From NCBI GenBank assembly GCA_009692425.1, contig SHZF01000013.1, positions 30,391-94,390 on the forward strand: DNA of 64,000 bases, written 5' to 3'. The position numbers and the translations under genes are program-made. Positions 57,009 to 64,000 of this stretch are shown piece by piece. The notes under the pieces are model-generated. The model did not search any database. It worked only from the letters and a program-made list of their open reading frames with translations, and had not been told where the DNA came from. Positions within the stretch are counted from its first letter, which is position 1. Each line of letters begins with the position of its first letter. The DNA is from Myxococcales bacterium (GTDB lineage: Bacteria; Myxococcota_A; UBA9042).

Positions 57009-58280
57009 TTAATTGAACCCGATCGCCACGCTTGCCATGCCAATCGCATAGTGCAGCGCCGTCACCCCGATCAGCGTCCCGTGCCGCTGGTACAGCCAGC
57101 CGAACAGCACGCTCGCCGCGAACGTCACTGCCGCGAATGACAGGCTCACGTACAAGTGGAAAATCCCGAAAAGCGCCGACGTCACGAGTACGGGCGCCAT
57201 GCGGCCAGCATCGCCCATGAACCGTTGCAGCGAGCCCTGGATGACACCGCGGCCAATCAACTCCTGGAAGAAGCTGTGCGGTCCGTACAGTAGGAGAAAC
57301 GCCAAGAACTCCGCACTCGTATAGTTGTGCAGCGACCCCCAGCTCAGCAGCGGTTCGCCCGGCGCACGTTGCAGGACGCGCACGAGGCATGCGGTGGCCA
57401 CGAGCACCGTGCCGACGCCAAGCGATTCGAGCAGGCTGCGGCCGACGCCCCCGGTCGTCAGCCCCCATGCCGACCACGGCAGTCGCTGGCGCCAGCCGAA
57501 CCACGCGATCGGCGCGAACGTGAGCAGCAGGAAGCCCCACGAAAACAGCATCTGGCGCGTCGGCGGCAGGTCCTGGCTGATGACCTTCTGGACCATCGAC
57601 GCGAGCGCGAACAGGACCATCGTGACGATGAAAAAGCGGGCGAATTCCGAACGGAGCTTCTCCTGATCGAGTTCGGCGCGCATGACCTCGACGTGGGCAC
57701 CCGACAGTTCGCGCAGACGTCGGATCACCGCGAGCGCGACCGCTCGGGTCAGCTTGGCCTGCAGGAGGCGACCGGCCTCCGCAGTCAGGTTCGTCAGCTT
57801 GGTGCGCGACACGAAAAGCACGACGCACCCCTGTGCCGCGCGCACGGTCGCCGAAGTCGGCTCGCCGTCCATGAACGACATCTCGCCGACGATGGCGCCG
57901 CGCCCCAGGCGGGTCAGCACGAATGCCTCGCCGGTCGTCGCGTCGCACTTGAGGACGTCGGCGGCGCCCCGGTAGATGAAGCAAAGACGCTCGCATGCCA
58001 CGCCCTCGTCCAAAATGTTCTCGCCGTAGTGGTAGATGCGCGACTCCATCACGCTGGCAAGCGCCTGGAGTTCATTGTGCGCGAACTCGGCCATGAACGG
58101 CTGGCGGCCGAGGAACGCGACGACGTCGGCGTGCCTCGCTCCCGGGCGCAGGACCGAACTCGTCCGCGCAGCCTTGGGCGACGACACGCGCGCGACCTGC
58201 CAGGAGCCAGACAACGCCTTGCGTGCGACGTTGGCGGGGGGCCGGGCAGCGGGAGTGGGCGGCACTTCGGGGTCGATCAT
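57009..58280 (-). CDS. cNMP-binding domain fused to a CPBP-type membrane protease
   Basis: ATG 58280 gives 423 residues. Residues about 55-170 form a cyclic-nucleotide-binding barrel (IYHYGENILDEG, GEMSFMDGEPTSATV). The Arg that normally binds the cyclic phosphate is replaced by Thr-Ser in PTSA, so classical cAMP binding is doubtful. About seven membrane helices follow. FFQELIGRG (338-346), FGIFH (371-375) and ALHYAIG (408-414) correspond to the three motifs of CPBP/CAAX-type proteases, but the first motif has Gln339-Glu340 instead of Glu-Glu. Peptidase activity is therefore uncertain. It is probably a signal-dependent membrane protein acting with the kinase 18 bp downstream. Confidence 0.82.
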   Translation of the reverse strand: MIDPEVPPTPAARPPANVARKALSGSWQVARVSSPKAARTSSVLRPGARHADVVAFLGRQPFMAEFAHNELQALASVMESRIYHYGENILDEGVACERLCFIYRGAADVLKCDATTGEAFVLTRLGRGAIVGEMSFMDGEPTSATVRAAQGCVVLFVSRTKLTNLTAEAGRLLQAKLTRAVALAVIRRLRELSGAHVEVMRAELDQEKLRSEFARFFIVTMVLFALASMVQKVISQDLPPTRQMLFSWGFLLLTFAPIAWFGWRQRLPWSAWGLTTGGVGRSLLESLGVGTVLVATACLVRVLQRAPGEPLLSWGSLHNYTSAEFLAFLLLYGPHSFFQELIGRGVIQGSLQRFMGDAGRMAPVLVTSALFGIFHLYVSLSFAAVTFAASVLFGWLYQRHGTLIGVTALHYAIGMASVAIGFN

Positions 58281-58476
58281 TCCGGCTTCACGCCCCCATC
58301 GCTCGCGCGGGCAGGGCGGGCAGCATACGACCTCCGGGTGCCGATGGCACCTCGGCTCAGACGCTGCGATGGATGCACAGGCTCTCCCGCGCAGGCGTGG
58401 GCCACGGGAACGCTTGCAGCGCCCGGCGTGCCTCCGTACCCTCCCGCCGCGCTCCGCTCTGGGAAGGAAACCTGCC

Positions 58477-59388
58477 GTGTCGCCCGCCCTGCTACCTTCC
58501 GCGCTGCGTCCCGTGCCGGGCCCCTTCCAGCTCGACATGGTGGCAGCCCGGTACCTGCTGATCGTGCACGGCGGCGCTGCGCTCGCGTTCGTGCTGCCGT
58601 GGCAGTGGCGCTGGCTGCCGGGCGCCGTCGCACTCTATGTGGTCCTCGGCATCGGCACGACGGTCGGGCTGCACCGCCTGATCTGTCACCGCGCGTTCCG
58701 CTGCCCGCGGTCGGTCGAGTGGGCGCTCGTCACCGCGGCGATGCTGACCGGACAGGGCAGTCCGCTGCTGTGGGCGGCGACTCACCGCATCCACCACGCT
58801 TTCTCCGACGTGCCGCAAGACGTCCACTCGCCCCGCCGCGGCTTCTGGTACGGCCATGTCGGCTGGATTCTCGACCGATCGTCGGTTGGCGACGACGAGT
58901 GGCGCGTGTGGTGCAAGGATCTACGCCACGACCCCTATTACCTGTGGCTGCTGCGTTTTCGCCTGGTGCCACAGTTCGCTGCCATCGGCTTCGTCGCCGC
59001 GCTGGAGGGGTGGGCGGCGGTGCCCGCGTGCTTCCTGCTGCCGATGGTGCTGTGGATGCACGCGACGTACCTGGTCAATTCTGCGAGCCACTGGTCGTGG
59101 GGCAGCGCAGCGTGGCGCACCGGCGAGGGCAGCCGCAATGTCTGGTGGGTGGCCCTGTTGGCGCTCGGCGAGGGCTGGCACAATCACCACCATGCCTTTC
59201 CGCGGTCGGCGCGCCATGGCCTGCTGCCGGGCCAGTTCGACTTCGCGTGGTGGTTCATCTGCGCGCTGGAACGCCTCGGGCTGGCGTGGGACGTCCAGGT
59301 ACCGTCGGCGGCGACCCAGGCGCGGCGTGCGGCTGCGGGCTGCCAGGCGCAACCGGTGCCCCTGGCGCTCGGGAGCAGGGTCAATTGA
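58477..59388 (+). CDS. Acyl-lipid/acyl-CoA fatty acid desaturase (delta-9 type)
   Basis: GTG 58477 follows GGGAAGGAAA. The 303-residue membrane enzyme has the three diiron His boxes of the stearoyl-CoA desaturase group: HRLICH (66-71), HRIHH (103-107) and HNHHH (235-239) within GEGWHNHHHAFPRSARHG. It would introduce a double bond in long-chain acyl groups and alter membrane fluidity. The substrate form (CoA, ACP or lipid) is not decidable from sequence. It is transcribed away from the cNMP-CPBP gene across 196 bp, and its last 8 bases overlap the convergent S9 peptidase gene. Confidence 0.92.
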   Translation: MSPALLPSALRPVPGPFQLDMVAARYLLIVHGGAALAFVLPWQWRWLPGAVALYVVLGIGTTVGLHRLICHRAFRCPRSVEWALVTAAMLTGQGSPLLWAATHRIHHAFSDVPQDVHSPRRGFWYGHVGWILDRSSVGDDEWRVWCKDLRHDPYYLWLLRFRLVPQFAAIGFVAALEGWAAVPACFLLPMVLWMHATYLVNSASHWSWGSAAWRTGEGSRNVWWVALLALGEGWHNHHHAFPRSARHGLLPGQFDFAWWFICALERLGLAWDVQVPSAATQARRAAAGCQAQPVPLALGSRVN

Positions 59389-61492
59389 TCAAGTGCAACT
59401 GCCAGAATCGCGCCACGCTCTGCACCATCGCATCCCGATTGGCCTTCTTCTGGAAGCCGTGGCCCTCGTCACGCGCCAGCAGGTACCACACCGCCTTGCC
59501 GGCCTGCTTCACCGCCGCTACCAGTTGCTCTGCCTCGCTCTGCGGCACGCGCGGGTCGTTCGCCCCTTGCACGACGAAAAGCGGGCTGCGGATTCTGCCG
59601 GCGTGGGTCAATGGGGAGGCTTGCTGCATCCAGGTCCGCATCGCGGGGTCGCGCTCGTCGCCATACTCGGCGCGCCGGTTGTCGCGGCGGTAGGCCTGAG
59701 TGTTCTCCAAGAACGTCACGAAGTTGCTGATGCCCACGATGTCGATGCCGGCGCGCAGGCGGTCGCCAAACTTCACCAGACTGGCCAGCACCATATAGCC
59801 GCCGTAGGAGCCACCGTACACCGCCGCACGCTTCGCATCGAGGTCCGGCTGCGTGGCGGCCCAGTCGAGCAAGGCGCCGATGTCGGCGACGGAGTCTTCG
59901 CGCCGTATGCCGTTGTCCAACGCGAGGTATTGCTTGCCGTACCCGTCGGAGCCGCGCACGTTGGGTACGAGCACGGCGAGGCCAAGTTCACGCACCCATA
60001 GCTGGATCGACGGGTCGAACCCGGGCCGCGCCTGGCCCTCCGGGCCGCCGTGGATGTGGACGACGAACGGGAACGGACCGCGCCCCTTCGGCTTGTATAC
60101 GAGGCACGGCAGTTGGCGCGGCGTCGTCCCTACCTGGTCGAACGTCGGGTAGCGCACGCGCGTCGGAGTGACGAAGCCGGCAGGGTCGAGGCCGCCCACC
60201 TCAGACTCTGTCCAGCGCTGCACACGTACGCCGGCAGCGGACTTGCCAGCGCTTGCAGTCGGCACACGCGCCGTCCACACGTCGCCCGGCGAATCGGCGG
60301 CCGCCAGCGACACGGCGATGTCGCGCCCATCCGGGCTCCAGCGCAGGCCCGCAGCCACACCCACCGGCAGGCCGGGGACTGCCTCCGGCACGTTGCCGGC
60401 ACCCAACACGTACAGCCGGGAGCCCCCGTCTTCGTTGACGAGAAACGCGACGCGGCCATCCGGCGCCACATCGAGATGTTCTACATTCCAAGCAATGGCC
60501 GTGGTGAGCCACTCCAGTTTGCCGTCCGCACCGCGCCGGCCCAATCGGTGCACGTCGGCGTCGAGGTCGCTCGTCAGCCACACCTCGCCGCCCCGGCCGA
60601 AGCGCGCGTCGCCGACCGCAACGCGCTTGCCGACCTGATCCGGCAACAATGGCGTCACCTTGCCTGTGGCGAGATCGAGCACGTGGGGTTCCGACTGCTC
60701 GATGGACAGATACTTGATAAGCATCAATCTCGTGGCGTCCGGCGACCAGTCTTCGACGCGCCAGGTTCCTGACAACTCGGCCACTCGCACGGGAACCGCC
60801 AGCGGTCCCTCGGCCGACGCGCCGACACGGGCCGGGGGCGGCGCGTCCCACACGTAGACGTCGAAGTCCTTGCCGTTGCGTCCCGTCCCCACGAACGCGA
60901 CCTTGCGGCCATCGCGGGACCACACCGGCGTCTCGTGGCGCGACGTGCCGTCCGTGAACACCGCGAGCGACCCGTCGGCCTTGCGCAGCAGAGCGAGTTG
61001 GTAGAACTCGGAGCCGCCGCGGTCGATGCCGATCACGATGTCCGTTGCAGGCAGCGCTGCCTTCGCCTTGGCATTGACCGCGAGCGGACGCGGCGCGGCA
61101 AAGCCCACCGGTTCGTCGAGGAACGTCCACTGCGTCCGGGCCCCCAACGGTGCTGCGACGTGGTGGAGTTGGTTGGTCTCACCGAAACGGGTGAGCATCA
61201 GCACGCCGCGGCCGTCGGGTGACCAGTCGACCAGGCGGGCGGAGCGGGCGCCCGTGTACTGCAGCACGCGCTGGCGCAGCGCTGGCGGCACTTCGGGCAC
61301 GCCGTCGAACACGAGGGCACCGACGGAGCGCGGCGTGGGAGTCGGCGACGGTGCCGGTGCCGGTGCCGCCCGACTCGCGCGCGCAGGCAGCAGCGCGACG
61401 AGGGCACAAGCTGCGACGGTTGACCGAAACGGCAGGCCCCACCAAGGGGACTTGCTCCCTGGTTCCCAAAGACGACACACAGACGAGGTCAT
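59381..61492 (-). CDS. S9-family peptidase (prolyl oligopeptidase/acylaminoacyl type), secreted
   Basis: ATG 61492 gives 703 residues with a signal-like N-terminus ending LLPARASRA. The first 430 residues are a beta-propeller with repeated WSPDG or WSRDG blades. The C-terminal catalytic domain has VHIHGGPEGQ, the nucleophile S562 in GGSYGGY, D646 in GANDPRV and H678 in DEGHGF, a full triad. It would cleave peptides in the periplasm or outside. Tail-to-tail overlap with the desaturase gene is 8 bp. Confidence 0.93.
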   Translation of the reverse strand: MTSSVCRLWEPGSKSPWWGLPFRSTVAACALVALLPARASRAAPAPAPSPTPTPRSVGALVFDGVPEVPPALRQRVLQYTGARSARLVDWSPDGRGVLMLTRFGETNQLHHVAAPLGARTQWTFLDEPVGFAAPRPLAVNAKAKAALPATDIVIGIDRGGSEFYQLALLRKADGSLAVFTDGTSRHETPVWSRDGRKVAFVGTGRNGKDFDVYVWDAPPPARVGASAEGPLAVPVRVAELSGTWRVEDWSPDATRLMLIKYLSIEQSEPHVLDLATGKVTPLLPDQVGKRVAVGDARFGRGGEVWLTSDLDADVHRLGRRGADGKLEWLTTAIAWNVEHLDVAPDGRVAFLVNEDGGSRLYVLGAGNVPEAVPGLPVGVAAGLRWSPDGRDIAVSLAAADSPGDVWTARVPTASAGKSAAGVRVQRWTESEVGGLDPAGFVTPTRVRYPTFDQVGTTPRQLPCLVYKPKGRGPFPFVVHIHGGPEGQARPGFDPSIQLWVRELGLAVLVPNVRGSDGYGKQYLALDNGIRREDSVADIGALLDWAATQPDLDAKRAAVYGGSYGGYMVLASLVKFGDRLRAGIDIVGISNFVTFLENTQAYRRDNRRAEYGDERDPAMRTWMQQASPLTHAGRIRSPLFVVQGANDPRVPQSEAEQLVAAVKQAGKAVWYLLARDEGHGFQKKANRDAMVQSVARFWQLHLIN

Positions 61493-61799
61493 CGACGACT
61501 CCAAGGCGTCCCGCCAGCCCGGATGGCTAGGAGCCTGTCGGACAAACACGACCCGACAGACGCGATCCTGGCGGCATGACGGCGCAGACGCAAGGCCGCG
61601 GGCTTGGCGCGTCGGCCATGGCCCTGCGGGACGCAGCGGCGTGCAAGGTCGATCAGGTCGTCGGCGAGGGCAGGCGACTCACCTGCGGCACGCGCCGCGG
61701 CCCACACGCCGTCGCCCGCAGCACGGCTCCCGCCAGGTCGCCGCCGCGGGCCGGCCACAAGGCGATGACGGCGTCGCCGGGGAAATGCAGGCTCGGTCG
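61493..61799. other. 307-bp intergenic region with a possible gene relic
   Basis: No intact gene is seen. An inverted repeat ctgtcgg (61535-61541)/ccgacag (61553-61559) lies next to gagcctgtcgg, which is like the end of some insertion sequences. The right half contains a cyclase-like fragment listed separately. Confidence 0.5.
61696..61798 (-). pseudogene. Possible relic of a class III adenylate cyclase
   Basis: On the minus strand, one frame reads SLHFPGDAVIALWPA and continues GGDLAGAVLRATACG. This resembles the FAGDAxxxxWPA segment and following helix of soluble-adenylyl-cyclase-type class III cyclases. It has no start codon and hits a stop soon after, so it would be a decayed fragment. 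The match is short and could be chance. Confidence 0.35.
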
Positions 61800-63110
61800 T
61801 CAATGCCCAGCCCCGGTCGGCTTGGCCGCACCCATGAACCAGTCCATGTCGTAGTCGTGGAAAATCACGAGGTAGTCGCGCTGCAGCGACTTCTCCTCCT
61901 CCGGCGACTTGACCACGATGGCGCTGAAAAGCCCGCGACCGATGTTCTCGACCTGGCGGGCGTGATCGTGCAGCGGCCAGGTCCCGGCGGTGTCGGCCAG
62001 CCACTCCGACACGACCGGCGGCCCCGCCGGCTGGGCCACCGAGGATTCCAGCGTCCCATCGTTCGCGATGTCATAGGCGACGCCGTGTGGATGCAGCGAC
62101 GCCGGCGCCTCGGGCATCACGTTGCGGAGGTGGACGCGAACCTTGGTTCCCCGCCGCAAGGACAGGATCCACGGCTGGAACGTCTCGGCCTGGGTCTCCA
62201 TCACCTTGCGCTGTGACGCCGCGGTCGCCGCCAGGAAGGCCTTTTCGTCTGCCACCGGCATGAACAGGCGGGCATCGCGCTCCAGCGTCAGGAGCGCGCG
62301 GGTCGCGGGCGTGTAGACGCGCGCCACCGCCAGCGGCACTTCGGCAGCCACGACCCACACATCGACCGTCTGCCCCGGCCCGCCGAGCGGCGTAGGGACC
62401 TCACCAGTGAAGCGGCCGTCCTTGCCGAGCGCCGCCGCGTCCACTTCAAGCAGCGCGCCGTCCTTGGGCAGCACGCGAAACATGCCCCACATGCCGGTCA
62501 CAGCATGTTGCTCGACGTGGCAGTGGTACATCCAGTCGCCTGCACCCGCGCGCGGTTCGGGCGCGACGGCACCGCCACCCGCGTAGAACTCCGCAGCGTC
62601 GTAGACCTCGGCCGGCCCGAGCACGCGCGTGTCCTTGCGCTTGCCGTTGTCGACCCACAAGTGGCCATGGATGTGAAACGTGTGGAACAGCGGGCCGTAC
62701 GACACGGCGCGCACCCGCACCCGCTCGCCGAGTCGCGCCCGCAGCATCGGCGTGAGCGGGTCGGGCAATTGGATGGCGGGCTTGGCACCGTTGGCGGCCA
62801 CGCCGTGCATCATTTGCGCCTCGTTGGGCGCCGCGATGCCTTTGTCGGTCAGCAGGAGGTGGCGCTGGTACAGGTTCTCGTTGCGCAGGTTGAGCGAGTG
62901 GCCGTGGTTGCACATCACGTGCGCGGCATTGCCCGTCCCCATGACGGCGCAGCCGAGCCCCAGTTGCGTCCAGTCGAGGTCGAACTCGTTGTGGACCTCG
63001 GCGGCGGCCTTGGCGGCGTCGGGAGCGTCGGGGCCGGTGTTCGTGCACGCGCCCACGGCGAGCAGGCTGCTGAGCGAGCCCGCAAGCATGGACCACTGGA
63101 CAAGATTCAT
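61800..63110 (-). CDS. Multicopper oxidase-like lipoprotein with permuted motif order
   Basis: ATG 63110 gives 436 residues with a lipoprotein signal ending AVGAC (Cys22). Four copper motifs are visible: HTFHIHGH (143-150), HCHVEQHAVTGM (196-207) with type-1 ligands, HPHG (340-343) and HDH (381-383) followed by GRGLFSAIVV. In usual three-domain oxidases the last two are N-terminal and the first two C-terminal; here the order is reversed in a two-domain-size protein. Oxidation of a metal or phenol in the periplasm is likely, but the arrangement may need oligomers, as in two-domain oxidases. An extra CNHGHSLN motif lies at 67-74. Confidence 0.82.
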   Translation of the reverse strand: MNLVQWSMLAGSLSSLLAVGACTNTGPDAPDAAKAAAEVHNEFDLDWTQLGLGCAVMGTGNAAHVMCNHGHSLNLRNENLYQRHLLLTDKGIAAPNEAQMMHGVAANGAKPAIQLPDPLTPMLRARLGERVRVRAVSYGPLFHTFHIHGHLWVDNGKRKDTRVLGPAEVYDAAEFYAGGGAVAPEPRAGAGDWMYHCHVEQHAVTGMWGMFRVLPKDGALLEVDAAALGKDGRFTGEVPTPLGGPGQTVDVWVVAAEVPLAVARVYTPATRALLTLERDARLFMPVADEKAFLAATAASQRKVMETQAETFQPWILSLRRGTKVRVHLRNVMPEAPASLHPHGVAYDIANDGTLESSVAQPAGPPVVSEWLADTAGTWPLHDHARQVENIGRGLFSAIVVKSPEEEKSLQRDYLVIFHDYDMDWFMGAAKPTGAGH

Positions 63111-63340
63111 GGCGAGACTCCTGACCGCGCGCGTCCTAGCACTAGCGCAGCGCCAGCCCGTGCGAGGTCGGTGGATTGGCCGGCAGGACAGTGCCTGCGA
63201 CGACCATGGAACTGGACCAGGTGCGGATGGGAACCTCAATGTCGGCGGTGGGCGCCGCCCCGGAGACTACTGGAGCGCCCCCGCAGCAGCAATCGGGAGA
63301 ATGCTCGCAGTGGTCGACCCACTTCAGGCGGCCAGCGCGG

Positions 63341-64000
63341 CTACTTCACATACCACTCATACCGATATGCCACGCCCACCGTGCAGTGATAGGCGTAGTG
63401 GTCGGTGCCGATCGCCGCCTTCGTGCTCGAGCCGTTCTGGCCACCGTCGGGGTACGCCGTGCACGAATTGCAGGTGCCGCCCGAGCAGAACCGCTGCGGG
63501 TTCGGGTAAGTGTCGATCTTCATGTGCGACCCGGCCTCGAGGCTGTAGACCGACGTGCTGCTGCCGTCCATCTGCAGGCCGAGGCCGACGTTGGAGTTGT
63601 TGGCCCAGCGGTACCACGACGACAGGCGAAAGCCATCTCCTGTCGCCTCGCAGTTGCCATAGTAGGAGTTCGAGTAGATGTCCTGGGCAAAGCCCGTGAA
63701 CGTGTCGAAGGGGGCCGCGACGCCGCTCGAGCGGATGCCCGTCGTCTGCTTCCACCCCGCGCCGGACTGGCCGCCGTTGCAGCCGCCGGTCGAATTGGCG
63801 CTGAACGAACCCATCTGCACCGTGAAGAAGCTCTGAAACGTCTTGTTGCCGTTCAGGTGCCAACTGCGCCAGCCGATGGGCGCCGCCCCTTCGACCGCCG
63901 TCGCATTGCGCACCACGAGCAGCAGTTCCGGGCCGGAGACGAGGTTGGCGGCCGGGCTCTTGAAGTCCTTGGTCCAGCGGTTGACGAACGAGCCGAACCC
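63341..64000 (-). CDS. Unrecognised protein, N-terminus beyond right edge
   Basis: The frame is open from the right edge to the stop at 63341 (219 codons visible). The sequence is rich in Ser, Gly, Asn, Tyr and Trp and carries pairs of cysteines (CNGGQSG, NCEATGDG, FCSGGTCNSC, HCTVG), typical of an extracellular beta-rich domain. A segment near the visible start reads SGPELLLVVRNATAVEGAAP. It ends YRYEWYVK. No family is recognised; a secreted binding or hydrolase domain is possible. Confidence 0.75.
   Translation of the reverse strand, partial: GFGSFVNRWTKDFKSPAANLVSGPELLLVVRNATAVEGAAPIGWRSWHLNGNKTFQSFFTVQMGSFSANSTGGCNGGQSGAGWKQTTGIRSSGVAAPFDTFTGFAQDIYSNSYYGNCEATGDGFRLSSWYRWANNSNVGLGLQMDGSSTSVYSLEAGSHMKIDTYPNPQRFCSGGTCNSCTAYPDGGQNGSSTKAAIGTDHYAYHCTVGVAYRYEWYVK

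Overview
The window is GC-rich and densely coded, with no rRNA, tRNA, CRISPR array or intact transposase that I could see. Its gene style points to a Myxococcota-like lineage of the former Deltaproteobacteria: many lipoproteins with Asp/Ala/Ser/Thr-rich linkers after the lipobox, very large secreted cysteine-repeat proteins, four eukaryotic-type Ser/Thr kinases, an Mla-type lipid transporter and a von Willebrand A (VWA) lipoprotein. The lineage is inferred from gene content only.

Layout, left to right. 1-10004 (minus): a cysteine-repeat protein cut by the left edge, a 1356-residue lipoprotein with about 43 CTDC-type repeats, and a VWA lipoprotein. 10155-15484: a START-like secreted protein, a long acyl-CoA dehydrogenase, a gamma-glutamyltranspeptidase lipoprotein and a PuuD-like membrane protein. 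15627-19282: two tandem paralogous receptor kinases. 19513-23050 (minus): an RsmG-SpoU fusion, a TerC-family protein and an APS reductase. 23178-26076: a NACHT-like NTPase that looks like a lipoprotein, a coupled AHSA1 protein, a stranded cysteine-rich fragment and a small repeat-rich secreted protein. 26416-29181: a cysteine-rich lipoprotein ending in a MITE-like element. 29269-36020 (minus): mlaE, mlaF, a repeat-helical lipoprotein, an alpha/beta-hydrolase lipoprotein and an M74-like peptidase.

36202-45237 (plus): a kinase, then a tight six-gene operon of ABC ATPase, two FtsX-type permeases, a LolA-like protein, an outer-membrane barrel candidate and a methyltransferase. I read this as one envelope trafficking system. 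45302-51344: a cysteine-rich lipoprotein, an SDR and another giant CTDC lipoprotein. 51516-58280 (minus): a B12-binding radical SAM protein, a kinase-ATPase-repeat signalling protein and a cNMP-binding/CPBP fusion. 58477-64000: a fatty-acid desaturase, an S9 peptidase, an intergenic stretch with a possible cyclase relic, a multicopper oxidase with permuted motif order and an unknown protein cut by the right edge.

Two themes recur. Envelope and surface biology dominates. Short in-frame tandem repeats (15, 18 or 21 bp units) recur in linkers, tails and signal peptides of unrelated genes. The best candidates for unusual biology are the 37868-45237 operon, the NACHT-like lipoprotein, the permuted oxidase and the RsmG-SpoU and cNMP-CPBP fusions.
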